From: Brevibacterium sp. CBA3109 | GTDB lineage: Bacteria > Actinomycetota > Actinomycetes > Actinomycetales > Brevibacteriaceae | Direction of reading: 5' to 3' | DNA: 64,000 nt | Assembly: GCF_040256645.1 (NCBI RefSeq) | Contig: NZ_CP158281.1 | Span: 1,364,001-1,428,000, forward strand | Shown: positions 56,985 through 64,000 of the stretch, in pieces | Layout of the letters: each line of letters starts with the position of its first letter | Numbering within the stretch: position 1 is the first letter of the stretch | Position numbers and translations under genes: made by a program | Notes under the pieces: generated by a model | Databases searched by the model: none | What the model saw: the letters and a program-made list of their open reading frames with translations, nothing else | What the model was told of the DNA's origin: nothing

Positions 56985-58465
56985 ATGATGAAAGAAGCAG
57001 CCACCTTTGCGAGGGAGAAGCGCGAAAACACGCGCGGGGGCTGAAGTCACGGCACCTGCAGATGATCGCCATCGGCGGTGCCATCGGCACCGGGCTCTTC
57101 CTCGGCTCCGGCGGCACGATCTCGCAGGCAGGACCTGGCGGTGCACTCCTGGCCTACGCCGCGATCGGGATCATGGTCCTCTTCGTCATGCAGTCCCTGG
57201 GAGAGATGTCGACCCATCTGCCCGTGGCAGGTTCCTTCCACACCTACGGCTCGAAATACGTCAGCCCCTCGTTCGGATTCGCCATGGGCTGGAACTACTG
57301 GTTCAACTGGGCGATCACGCTCGCCGCGGAACTCGTTGCGGCCGGAGTCATCATGTCCTTCTGGATGCCCAATGTCCCCTCCTGGGTCTGGGCTGCGATC
57401 TTCCTCGCCCTGCTCACCGGACTCAACTTCCTCTCGGCCAAGGCCTTCGGTGAAGGCGAATTCTGGTTTGCAGCCATCAAGGTCACCGCGGTCCTCGCGT
57501 TCCTCGTTCTGGGCGTGCTCATGATTGCGGGCATCATCGGCGGCGAGTCGCCGGGCATGAGCAATTGGACGCGAGACGAGGCACCGTTTGTGGGCGGCTG
57601 GGTCTCGATCATCAGCGTGTTCATGATCGCCGGCTTCTCCTTCCAGGGCACGGAGCTCGTCGGCGTCACCGCGGGGGAGTCGAGCAACCCGCGCCGCGAT
57701 ATGCCGCGAGCCATCCGCACCGTGTTCTGGCGCATCATGCTCTTCTATATCGGCGCAATCATCATCATCGGCTTCCTCCTGCCGTATTCGGACCCCTCGC
57801 TGCTGGCGGCGGCTGCCAATGAGGATGTCACCGCCTCACCCTTCACCCTCGTCTTCGAACGCGCCGGCATCGCCGTGGCCGCGTCTGTGATGAATGCCGT
57901 CATCCTCACCGCGATCCTCTCGGCCGGGAACTCCGGGCTGTACGCCTCGACCCGCATGCTCTATGCGATGGCCAGGGAAGGCACGGCGCCGAGGCTGTTC
58001 GCCCGACTCAATGAACGCGGAGTGCCCGTCATGGCGCTGCTGGCCACCGCCGTCATCGGCCTGTTCGGATTCCTGTCGGAGGTGATGGGTGACGGAGGGG
58101 CCTACACGTGGCTGATCAATGTCTCCGGGCTCTCCGGGTTCATCGTCTGGGTCGGCATCGCCTGGTGCCATTTCCGGTTCCGTCGTGCCTACCTCAGGCA
58201 GGGTTACGACCTCGCGGACCTGCCGTATCGGGCGCCGCTGTTTCCGATCGGGCCGATCATCGCTCTGGTGATGCTGGTCATCGTCATCATCGGCCAGAAC
58301 GTGCAGGCGATCGTCGAGGGTCGGGTCCTCGAAGTGGCCTCGGCCTACATCGGACTGCCCGCCTTCCTTCTGCTGTGGCTCATCCACCGGCTGGTCACCG
58401 GCGCCTCCTCACGCACTGTGGGTCTTGATGAGATGGACGTCGACGGACTCGAGATCAAGTCCTAG
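56985..58465 (+). CDS. APC amino-acid permease with N-terminal frameshift
   Basis: The main frame (ATG 57062) encodes about 467 residues with 12 membrane segments, IGGAIGTGLFLGSGG in helix 1 and a FSFQGTELVGVTAGES core typical of amino-acid permeases. The family start LKSRHLQ is encoded just upstream of that ATG without its own start. A good start exists at 56985/56988 (AAGGA upstream, MMKEAATFAREKRENTRG), but its frame runs into TGA at 57042. One extra G in the G5 run at 57036-57040 would join the two. The substrate is unclear. Confidence 0.8.
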
Positions 58466-58513
58466 CGGATACGGGCTGTCGCACCTGTCTGTCGCGGGGA
58501 TCCTGCGCATACG

Positions 58514-58532
58514 TTAAGCTAGGCTTGCCTAA
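58514..58532. promoter_or_regulatory. DtxR/IdeR-type iron box
   Basis: TTAAGCTAGGCTTGCCTAA is close to the 19-base consensus of iron-dependent repressors of the DtxR family and ends 18 bases before the siderophore-binding protein gene. It should shut off that gene when iron is plentiful. Confidence 0.85.
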
Positions 58533-58550
58533 CTCACGAAGAAGGATCAC

Positions 58551-59510
58551 ATGCGCAGAATTCTCGCCCCCATGCTCGCCTCCGTACTCCTGCTCGCCGC
58601 CTGTGGTGGCAGTGGCGGTGGTGAAGAAGAAGCGGCCTCCGGCGTCAGCGTCAACACCAAATTCGGCTCAGTCGAGGTCCCGCAGGACCCGCAGAAAGTT
58701 GTGGCTCTGGGCTGGGGAGACGCTGAAACCGCACTGGCGCTCGGAGTGCAGCCGGTCGGGGCCTCCGACTGGGTGGAGTTCGGAGGCAAAGGCGTTGGCC
58801 CCTGGGCCCAGGACCTCTACGACCAGGCACCGGAGATCATTGCGACGATGGAACCCGATTTCGAAAAGATCGCGGCTCTCGAACCCGACCTCATCCTCGA
58901 CACGAAGAGCTCCGGTGAGCAGAAGCGCTATGACCGCCTCTCAGAGATCGCCCCGACGGTGGGGGCACCTGAAGGTGGAGACAACTACCTGACGACAATG
59001 GATCAGCAGGTCGACCTCGTCTCCCAGGCTTTGGGCAGAGAAGACGAAGGCAAGAAGGTGCTGAAGGATCTCGACAAGAAATTTGACGCTGTTCGTGGGG
59101 CCCATCCGGAGTTCGACGGGAAATCCGTGAGCGTGGCCGCGAAGACCTCAGAAGGCTGGGGAGCCTATGTCGAAGGTTCCGAACGCGTGCAGTTCATGGA
59201 AAAGCTCGGATTCACACAGTCGAAGAATGTCGCGGCCCTCAAACCCGAGGGCTTCACCGCCACCGTGTCCGAGGAGAAGCTGAACGATCTCGACGCGGAC
59301 CTGCTCGTGGCCTTCCCGATCTACATCCCCGACACTGATATCACCAAGGATGCTGCCTTCAAGCGGATCCCGGCGGTCGAGGATGGGCACGCCCTGGTGC
59401 TGACCGAGGACCTCAACGACGTCAGACAGGCATTCTCACTCAACTCGGTGCTCTCCGCCTCGTACGCGGCAGACAAGATGCCCGAGCTCGTCGCAGACGC
59501 ACTCAAATAG
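58551..59510 (+). CDS. Siderophore/iron ABC transporter substrate-binding lipoprotein
   Basis: 319 residues. A lipoprotein signal peptide with lipobox LLAAC (Cys about residue 18), then the FecB/PeriBP fold: VALGWGDAETALALGVQPVG, ALEPDLILDTKSSGEQ and a late FSLNSVLSASYAADKMPELV. It delivers iron-siderophore to the permeases encoded 3 kb downstream. Regulated by the iron box directly upstream. Confidence 0.9.
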   Translation: MRRILAPMLASVLLLAACGGSGGGEEEAASGVSVNTKFGSVEVPQDPQKVVALGWGDAETALALGVQPVGASDWVEFGGKGVGPWAQDLYDQAPEIIATMEPDFEKIAALEPDLILDTKSSGEQKRYDRLSEIAPTVGAPEGGDNYLTTMDQQVDLVSQALGREDEGKKVLKDLDKKFDAVRGAHPEFDGKSVSVAAKTSEGWGAYVEGSERVQFMEKLGFTQSKNVAALKPEGFTATVSEEKLNDLDADLLVAFPIYIPDTDITKDAAFKRIPAVEDGHALVLTEDLNDVRQAFSLNSVLSASYAADKMPELVADALK

Positions 59511-59542
59511 AGGGGCGGGCACTCAACCGGCCGTCGAGGCTC

Positions 59543-60001
59543 TCACAGTGCGGCACGCCACGCATCAAGGCCGATATCGATGATGCGGGCGTGCCGCACG
59601 TCTGCCAGCGAATCGATGGCCAGCCATTCGGCCCGGTCCGTGGTGCCATCGACCTCAAGAGTCCCCAGCGTGCCTGCGGTGACGCGAGCCTCATAGACGA
59701 TCCGAACTCCCTTGAACGGACGTGAGACCGACCTGCGACGGGAGGAATTGCTGCGGTGCTCCGTGAATGTGTGAGTCGTGAGCGGGCGCACCAGCTCGGC
59801 GTCGAAGCCCGTCTCCTCTTTGATCTCGCGGATCGTGCCGGCCTCGATGCTCTCATGGAACTCGATTCCACCGCCGGGCAGAGTCCACAGCGCATGGGCC
59901 GGCTCTTTGCCGCCGTTGAACCAGCTGAGAAGGATTTCCCGGTCCTGGTTGACGATCACCGCGTACCCGGCCAGTCGTGTGTCGTAATCGGAGAAGTGCA
60001 T
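59543..60001 (-). CDS. Nudix hydrolase
   Basis: 152 residues. The Nudix box (GGGIEFHESIEAG continuing to REIKEETGF) has all the conserved Glu and Arg residues. It begins MHFSDYDTRLAGYAVIVNQDREIL. The nucleotide substrate is not predictable. It lies on the opposite strand between iron-uptake genes and is not obviously part of that pathway. Confidence 0.9.
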   Translation of the reverse strand: MHFSDYDTRLAGYAVIVNQDREILLSWFNGGKEPAHALWTLPGGGIEFHESIEAGTIREIKEETGFDAELVRPLTTHTFTEHRSNSSRRRSVSRPFKGVRIVYEARVTAGTLGTLEVDGTTDRAEWLAIDSLADVRHARIIDIGLDAWRAAL

Positions 60002-60062
60002 GGACTCAGCCTACCTGTGAGTATCTCTTCCCACGCCGAAATGGGGTGAATAGGCTGGTCAC

Positions 60063-60204
60063 ATGCCTGCAGCGGCGAAATTCCCCAACGAACGCATCAT
60101 CGCTACACGCATGCTCGACACCCCACGTCCACGCGATCGTCGATGTGCTGCGTGATCCCACCCGACACCGGGCAGCAGATGACCCGCTGAGACGTCCCGG
60201 GTAG
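60063..60204 (+). pseudogene. N-terminal remnant of an SRPBCC protein
   Basis: The ATG frame at 60063 reads PNERIIATRMLDTP, a pattern that starts SRPBCC proteins. It then slips: the next frame gives HVHAIVDVLRDPTRHRAADDP, which resembles the following FDVLADPTRH segment of the same family, and ends at TAG 60202-60204. Only about 45 residues remain, so this is a decayed gene start. Confidence 0.4.
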
Positions 60205-60213
60205 GCTGGTGGC

Positions 60214-61002
60214 GTGACTGAGATCGCCAGCAGACTCATCGGCAGCACCGGTGAGCGCATCGTGTTCCTCCACGGCCTCTTCGGCCGTGGCAAGAATTTC
60301 ACCTCCATCGCCAAGGCCCTCGAGCCCGACTACTCGAGCCTGCTCGTGGACCTGCCCAACCATGGTGATTCGGGATGGACCGAGGAGTTCAGCTATGTGG
60401 ACATGGCCGACTCCGTGGCCGCGCTGATCGCCGAGGTGACCGATCCCGATGACCTGCCCGTGCACCTGGTGGGGCATTCCCTGGGCGGCAAGGTCGCCAT
60501 GATCCTGGCCCTGCGTCACCCGGACCTCATCGACCACCTCGTCGTCGTTGACATCGCTCCCACTGCAGGCGGCTCCCTCGGAGTGTTCGAACATCTGCTC
60601 TCGAGCCTGGCCGAACTCGATCTCGACGAGATCGATTCGCGTACCGCTGCGGACGAAGCCCTGCAGGAGAAGATCCCCGAGGACACGATCAGGGGATTCC
60701 TGCTGCAGAACCTGCGCACCACCTCGGCGGGGTACGCCTGGCAGCCCAATCTCACCCTGCTCCATGAGAGTCTGCCCGCGATCGGAGACTTCCCCGAGAC
60801 TGGGGAGGCGACCTTCGACGGTCCCGTGCTGTGGATCGCCGGTGAGACATCGGACTACGTCTCCCGCGACGACCTGCCCCTCATGCGTTCCCTCTTCCCC
60901 CGCGCATCTCTGCTCACCGTCAAGGGATCGGGCCACTGGGTCCACTCTGAGCAGCCGCAGACGTTCATCTCCTCCCTGCGGGCGTTCTTCGCACGCCGAT
61001 GA
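60214..61002 (+). CDS. Alpha/beta hydrolase
   Basis: 262 residues. VFLHGLFGRGKNF at the oxyanion hole, nucleophile elbow GHSLGGK and a closing SGHWVHSEQP with the catalytic His. The pattern resembles the YbfF-type esterases. GTG start at 60214. Confidence 0.9.
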   Translation: MTEIASRLIGSTGERIVFLHGLFGRGKNFTSIAKALEPDYSSLLVDLPNHGDSGWTEEFSYVDMADSVAALIAEVTDPDDLPVHLVGHSLGGKVAMILALRHPDLIDHLVVVDIAPTAGGSLGVFEHLLSSLAELDLDEIDSRTAADEALQEKIPEDTIRGFLLQNLRTTSAGYAWQPNLTLLHESLPAIGDFPETGEATFDGPVLWIAGETSDYVSRDDLPLMRSLFPRASLLTVKGSGHWVHSEQPQTFISSLRAFFARR

Positions 61003-61134
61003 CACCCCCGACCTCACCTGCGCCCACCCCCGGGTCGGCACACGGCTGAAGAGGAATATGCTGGTGGGAAGTGGCGTTGAGCCACACAGAGAGCCAATGA
61101 GCCACATCATCACAATCTTCACGAGGAGGAACGA

Positions 61135-62043
61135 GTGAGCACAGCGATCCCAGCCGATTCCACAGGCAAATTCGCCGACTACGCAGACGGATCACGACTG
61201 GTCAGCACCGAGTGGGTGGCCAAGCACACCGGTGAACCCGGGCTGGTCATCGTCGAAAGCGATGAGGACGTCCTCCTCTATGAGACCGGGCACATCCCCG
61301 GCGCGGTGAAAATCGACTGGCACACCGAACTCAATGACACCGTGACCCGTGACTATGTCGACGGTGAAGGCTTCGCCGCGCTCATGTCCGCCAAAGGCAT
61401 CTCACGTGATGACACGATCGTCTTCTACGGCGACAAATCAAACTGGTGGGCTGCCTACGCGCTGTGGGTCTTCTCGCTGTTCGGCCACGAAGACGTCCGC
61501 CTCATGGACGGCGGGCGTGCCAAGTGGCAGGCCGAAGAACGCGAACTGACCACGGAGAAGCCACGTCCCGAACCGACCGAATACCCGGTCATCGACCGTG
61601 ATGACACAACCCTGCGGGCCTTCCTGCCCGAGGTCAGAGACAGCCTGGGCAAGCGTCCCCTCATCGACGTGCGCAGCCCCGAGGAATACAGCGGAGAGCG
61701 CACCCACATGCCCTCCTACCCCGAAGAGGGTGCACTGCGCGGCGGACACATCCCCAGCGCAGCCTCGGTGCCCTGGGCGAGGGCCGCAAACGAGGACGGC
61801 ACCTTCAAATCGGCAGAAGAGCTCAAGGCCATCTACACCGATGAAGCCGGGCTCGGCACCGCCGACGAAGTCATCGCCTACTGCCGCATCGGCGAACGCT
61901 CGAGCCACACCTGGTTCGTCCTCCAGCACCTGCTCGGCTACAGCAACGTCCGCAACTACGACGGTTCCTGGACCGAATGGGGCAACGTCGTCGGTGTTCC
62001 CATCACGAAGGGGACCGAACCAGGGGAGGTGCCCAGCCGGTGA
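61135..62043 (+). CDS. sseA: Thiosulfate/3-mercaptopyruvate sulfurtransferase (tandem rhodanese)
   Basis: 302 residues with two rhodanese domains. The first is inactive, the second has the catalytic CRIGERS loop (about residue 250). GAGGAGGA lies before the GTG start. Its stop overlaps the SufE gene start. Together they form a sulfur-transfer pair, as often in actinobacteria. Confidence 0.9.
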   Translation: MSTAIPADSTGKFADYADGSRLVSTEWVAKHTGEPGLVIVESDEDVLLYETGHIPGAVKIDWHTELNDTVTRDYVDGEGFAALMSAKGISRDDTIVFYGDKSNWWAAYALWVFSLFGHEDVRLMDGGRAKWQAEERELTTEKPRPEPTEYPVIDRDDTTLRAFLPEVRDSLGKRPLIDVRSPEEYSGERTHMPSYPEEGALRGGHIPSAASVPWARAANEDGTFKSAEELKAIYTDEAGLGTADEVIAYCRIGERSSHTWFVLQHLLGYSNVRNYDGSWTEWGNVVGVPITKGTEPGEVPSR

Positions 62044-62537
62044 TGACTGCTGACACACACGCATCCGAACCCGAGAACTCGGACCTGCCGGAGAGCCTGC
62101 GGGAGATCGTTGCGGACTTCGCGGAAACAGAGTCCAGCGACCGACTGCAGCTGCTGCTCGAACTCGCAACCGAGCTGCCCGAGCTGCCACCGCGCTACAG
62201 TGATCACCCCGAGCTGCTCGAGCCGGTGCCCGAATGTCAGTCGCCGATCTTCCTCGTCACCGAGGTTGAGAATCCCGAGCAGGGGGAGCAAGCGGTCGTG
62301 ACGCTGCACTTCTCTGCGCCTCCCGAGGCGCCGACGACGCGTGGCTTCGCCGGGATTCTCCACGAAGGGCTCAACGGCCAGACCGCCGAGGTGGTCCTGT
62401 CCATCCCCGCCGACCTGCCACTGCGCCTGTCGATGACCGAGTTGGTCAGCCCCCTGCGTCTGCGTGGGATGAGCGGAATGCTCTCCCGGATCCAGCGTCA
62501 GGTCTCCGAGAGGATCGGCAAGATCACAGGCCAGTGA
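62043..62537 (+). CDS. sufE: SufE-like cysteine desulfuration protein
   Basis: 164 residues. The SufE start LREIVADFAETESSDRLQLLLELA and the sulfur-accepting Cys in VPECQSPIFL are present. It takes persulfide sulfur from a desulfurase, here perhaps from the coupled rhodanese protein. A GTG at 62040 is an alternative start to ATG 62043. Confidence 0.92.
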   Translation: MTADTHASEPENSDLPESLREIVADFAETESSDRLQLLLELATELPELPPRYSDHPELLEPVPECQSPIFLVTEVENPEQGEQAVVTLHFSAPPEAPTTRGFAGILHEGLNGQTAEVVLSIPADLPLRLSMTELVSPLRLRGMSGMLSRIQRQVSERIGKITGQ

Positions 62538-62578
62538 TCGGGAATTCGTTTGGATGAGCCGAAGTTTTCGACTAGATT

Positions 62579-62597
62579 GTGGTTAGCCTGCCCTTAA
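62579..62597. promoter_or_regulatory. DtxR/IdeR-type iron box before the permease genes
   Basis: GTGGTTAGCCTGCCCTTAA read on the opposite strand gives a TTAAGG...AGGCTAACC pattern close to the DtxR-family consensus. It ends 25 bases before the permease ATG. It is weaker than the box at 58.5 kb. Confidence 0.65.
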
Positions 62598-62622
62598 TTA
62601 GTCGATGCTAAGGAACCCTCCG

Positions 62623-63690
62623 ATGACCGGTCTCGCCACCACCGCCTCGGCGAATTCGTCTGAGGTGAGCGGTCAGAAGGCGAGCCGGGCACTGAAAGTC
62701 AAAAGAGCCGTCGGGCTCATCGTGGCGATTCTTGCATTGGTTGTCGTCGTGCTGGCGTCACTGGCCATCGGCACCCGGGACATGCCGGTCTCGGAGGTCC
62801 TCGGAGCGTTCTTCGACCCCAACGGCAGCGACGACCAATTGGTCGTATTGGAACTGCGGCTGCCCCGGACCGTTCTCGGCATCCTCGTCGGCATGGGACT
62901 GGGCTTGGCAGGTGGTCTCATCCAGGCTCTGACCCGCAACCCTCTTGCAGATCCGGGCATCCTCGGCGTCAACGCCGGAGCCTCCTTCGCGGTGGCCATC
63001 GGCGTCGGGTTCTTCGGAATCACTTCGATCAACGGCTACATCTGGTTCGCCTTCCTCGGCGCCCTCGTGGCCACGACCGGTGTGTACATCATCGGCTCCT
63101 CCGGTCGGAACCACAGCGTCGATCCGATCCGCCTGACCTTGGCGGGAGTCGCGGTCGCCGCGGTCCTGACGGGACTGACCAAGGGAATCCTGCTCACGAA
63201 CGAAAGAGCCTTCGACGCCTTCCGGGCATGGGACGTCGGAGCCATTGCCGGTCGCGGCTTCGATACGATCTACGCGGTCGCCCCATTCATCATCGTCGGC
63301 ATCGTCCTGGCATTGTTCCTGGCCCACTCGCTCAACGCGGTGGCACTGGGCGACGATCTGGCTGCCAGCCTGGGCACCTCGGTCAATCGCACCCGCATCA
63401 TCACCATTCTCGCGGTCACTCTCCTGGCAGGTGGCGCCACCGCTGCCGCCGGGCCGATCGGCTTCATCGGACTGATGATTCCACATATCGCCCGCTGGAT
63501 CGTCGGTCCGGATCAGAGATGGATACTGAGCTATTCGGTGATTCTTTCGCCCATCCTGCTTCTCATCTCCGATGTGCTCGGGCGTGTGGTGATGAAACCG
63601 GGCGAACTTCAGGTCGGCGTCGTCACCGCCTTCGTCGGGGCACCGGTGCTCATCGCCCTGGTTCGCAGAAAGAAGGCGAGCGGACTGTGA
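62623..63690 (+). CDS. Iron-siderophore ABC transporter permease (FecCD family)
   Basis: About 355 residues with some nine membrane segments. ELRLPRTVLGILVGMGLGLAG, LIQALTRNPLADPGILGVNAG and the ATPase-contacting LIPHIARW-like segment GLMIPHIARWIVGPDQRW are typical. The ATG at 62623 follows AAGGA; the ATG at 62605 overlaps that site. Works with the lipoprotein at 58.5 kb. Confidence 0.92.
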   Translation: MTGLATTASANSSEVSGQKASRALKVKRAVGLIVAILALVVVVLASLAIGTRDMPVSEVLGAFFDPNGSDDQLVVLELRLPRTVLGILVGMGLGLAGGLIQALTRNPLADPGILGVNAGASFAVAIGVGFFGITSINGYIWFAFLGALVATTGVYIIGSSGRNHSVDPIRLTLAGVAVAAVLTGLTKGILLTNERAFDAFRAWDVGAIAGRGFDTIYAVAPFIIVGIVLALFLAHSLNAVALGDDLAASLGTSVNRTRIITILAVTLLAGGATAAAGPIGFIGLMIPHIARWIVGPDQRWILSYSVILSPILLLISDVLGRVVMKPGELQVGVVTAFVGAPVLIALVRRKKASGL

Positions 63691-64000
63691 AATCGTCGAA
63701 CTCACCGCTCGGTGGCGCCACTGAATTCGTTCCAGGACGCCGCGCCCTGCCGGGGGAGCGGATCAACTTCGGTCGCCCTATGCTGCGAGCCTTCGGCTTC
63801 CGCATCGATCTGCGCGTCGTGGTCACAGCCGGCATCGTCACGCTTCTGGCCCTGGGCTGCGGGTTCTTGGGACTGCTGCTGGGAGAGTTCTCGCTGACTC
63901 CCAGCGAGGTCTTCCAAGGACTGTTCGGCCAGGCCGACAAAAGCATCGTCAACACCGTCGTCGGGCAATGGCGGGCACCGCGCATCATCGCTGGAATCGT
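63687..64000 (+). CDS. Second iron-siderophore permease, truncated by the window end
   Basis: A GTG at 63687 overlaps the preceding stop (GTGA). The visible 104 residues have a hydrophilic start of about 45 residues, one membrane segment and FSLTPSEVFQGLFG, then WRAPRIIAGI, the matching position of the first permease's LRLPRTVLGI. The rest lies outside the window; this is the FecC/FepG-type partner. Confidence 0.85.
   Translation, partial: MKSSNSPLGGATEFVPGRRALPGERINFGRPMLRAFGFRIDLRVVVTAGIVTLLALGCGFLGLLLGEFSLTPSEVFQGLFGQADKSIVNTVVGQWRAPRIIAGI

Noticed and set aside
58770..58790. GGTGGAGTTC inside the siderophore-binding protein gene.
   Set aside because: A ten-base match within coding sequence for WVEF; no further similarity to the repeat.

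Overview
ORGANISM. The window is high-GC, densely coded DNA with many GTG and TTG starts. It carries actinobacterial gene families and an actinobacterial order of housekeeping genes: trhA, short-chain Z-prenyl synthase, PIN-PhoH, fumC, glpX, DUF4245, xseB, xseA, ispH, ychF follow nearly the order known for Mycobacterium tuberculosis Rv1085c to Rv1112. I infer an actinobacterium of the Micrococcales, Brevibacterium-like; the genus is a guess. No rRNA, tRNA, CRISPR array, IS element or integrase gene was found. LAYOUT. 1-12.7 kb: conserved core (membrane hydrolase, prenyl synthase, PhoH, fumarase, carbonic anhydrase, fructose bisphosphatase, exonuclease VII, IspH, RmuC, YchF). 12.7-26.7 kb: accessory island anchored on the 3' end of ychF. 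Degenerate direct repeats of the last codons of ychF divide it into small modules of one to three functionally linked genes: a large unknown membrane protein; an AbiTii plus ApeA-like HEPN pair; a two-helix membrane protein; a HigBA toxin-antitoxin with a GNAT gene carrying an amber stop; a VOC protein with a divergent WYL regulator; a CmtR-like sensor with a P1B metal ATPase; then decayed remnants. Three of the repeats hold a perfect dyad, CGGAAC-N8-GTTCCG, like the core of a tyrosine-recombinase site. The layout resembles an integron-like cassette array that uses ychF as its anchor, but no recombinase is visible here. 26.7-38.7 kb: an alanine-dehydrogenase-like enzyme, the cstA / cory-CC-star / ArsA-type ATPase operon, ribosome rescue factor ArfB, an acyltransferase, an MFS transporter and several small enzymes. 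38.7-43.1 kb: nucleoside hydrolase with a complete ECF transporter (S, T and a fused double ATPase with one degenerate ATP site), suggesting nucleoside salvage; a PfkB kinase lies nearby. 43.1-47.6 kb: small proteins, a lipoprotein, thymidine kinase and a Mug-type glycosylase. 47.6-51.8 kb: thiamine cluster thiO-thiS-thiG-thiF under a TPP riboswitch, with divergent thiE. 51.8-58.5 kb: PanE-like reductase, an alpha-hydroxy-acid dehydrogenase, a TetR regulator facing a flavin monooxygenase across two matching palindromes, and an amino-acid permease with an N-terminal frameshift. 58.5-64 kb: iron-siderophore uptake genes behind two DtxR/IdeR-type iron boxes, interrupted by a Nudix hydrolase, an alpha/beta hydrolase and a rhodanese/SufE pair. 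The window ends inside the second siderophore permease gene.
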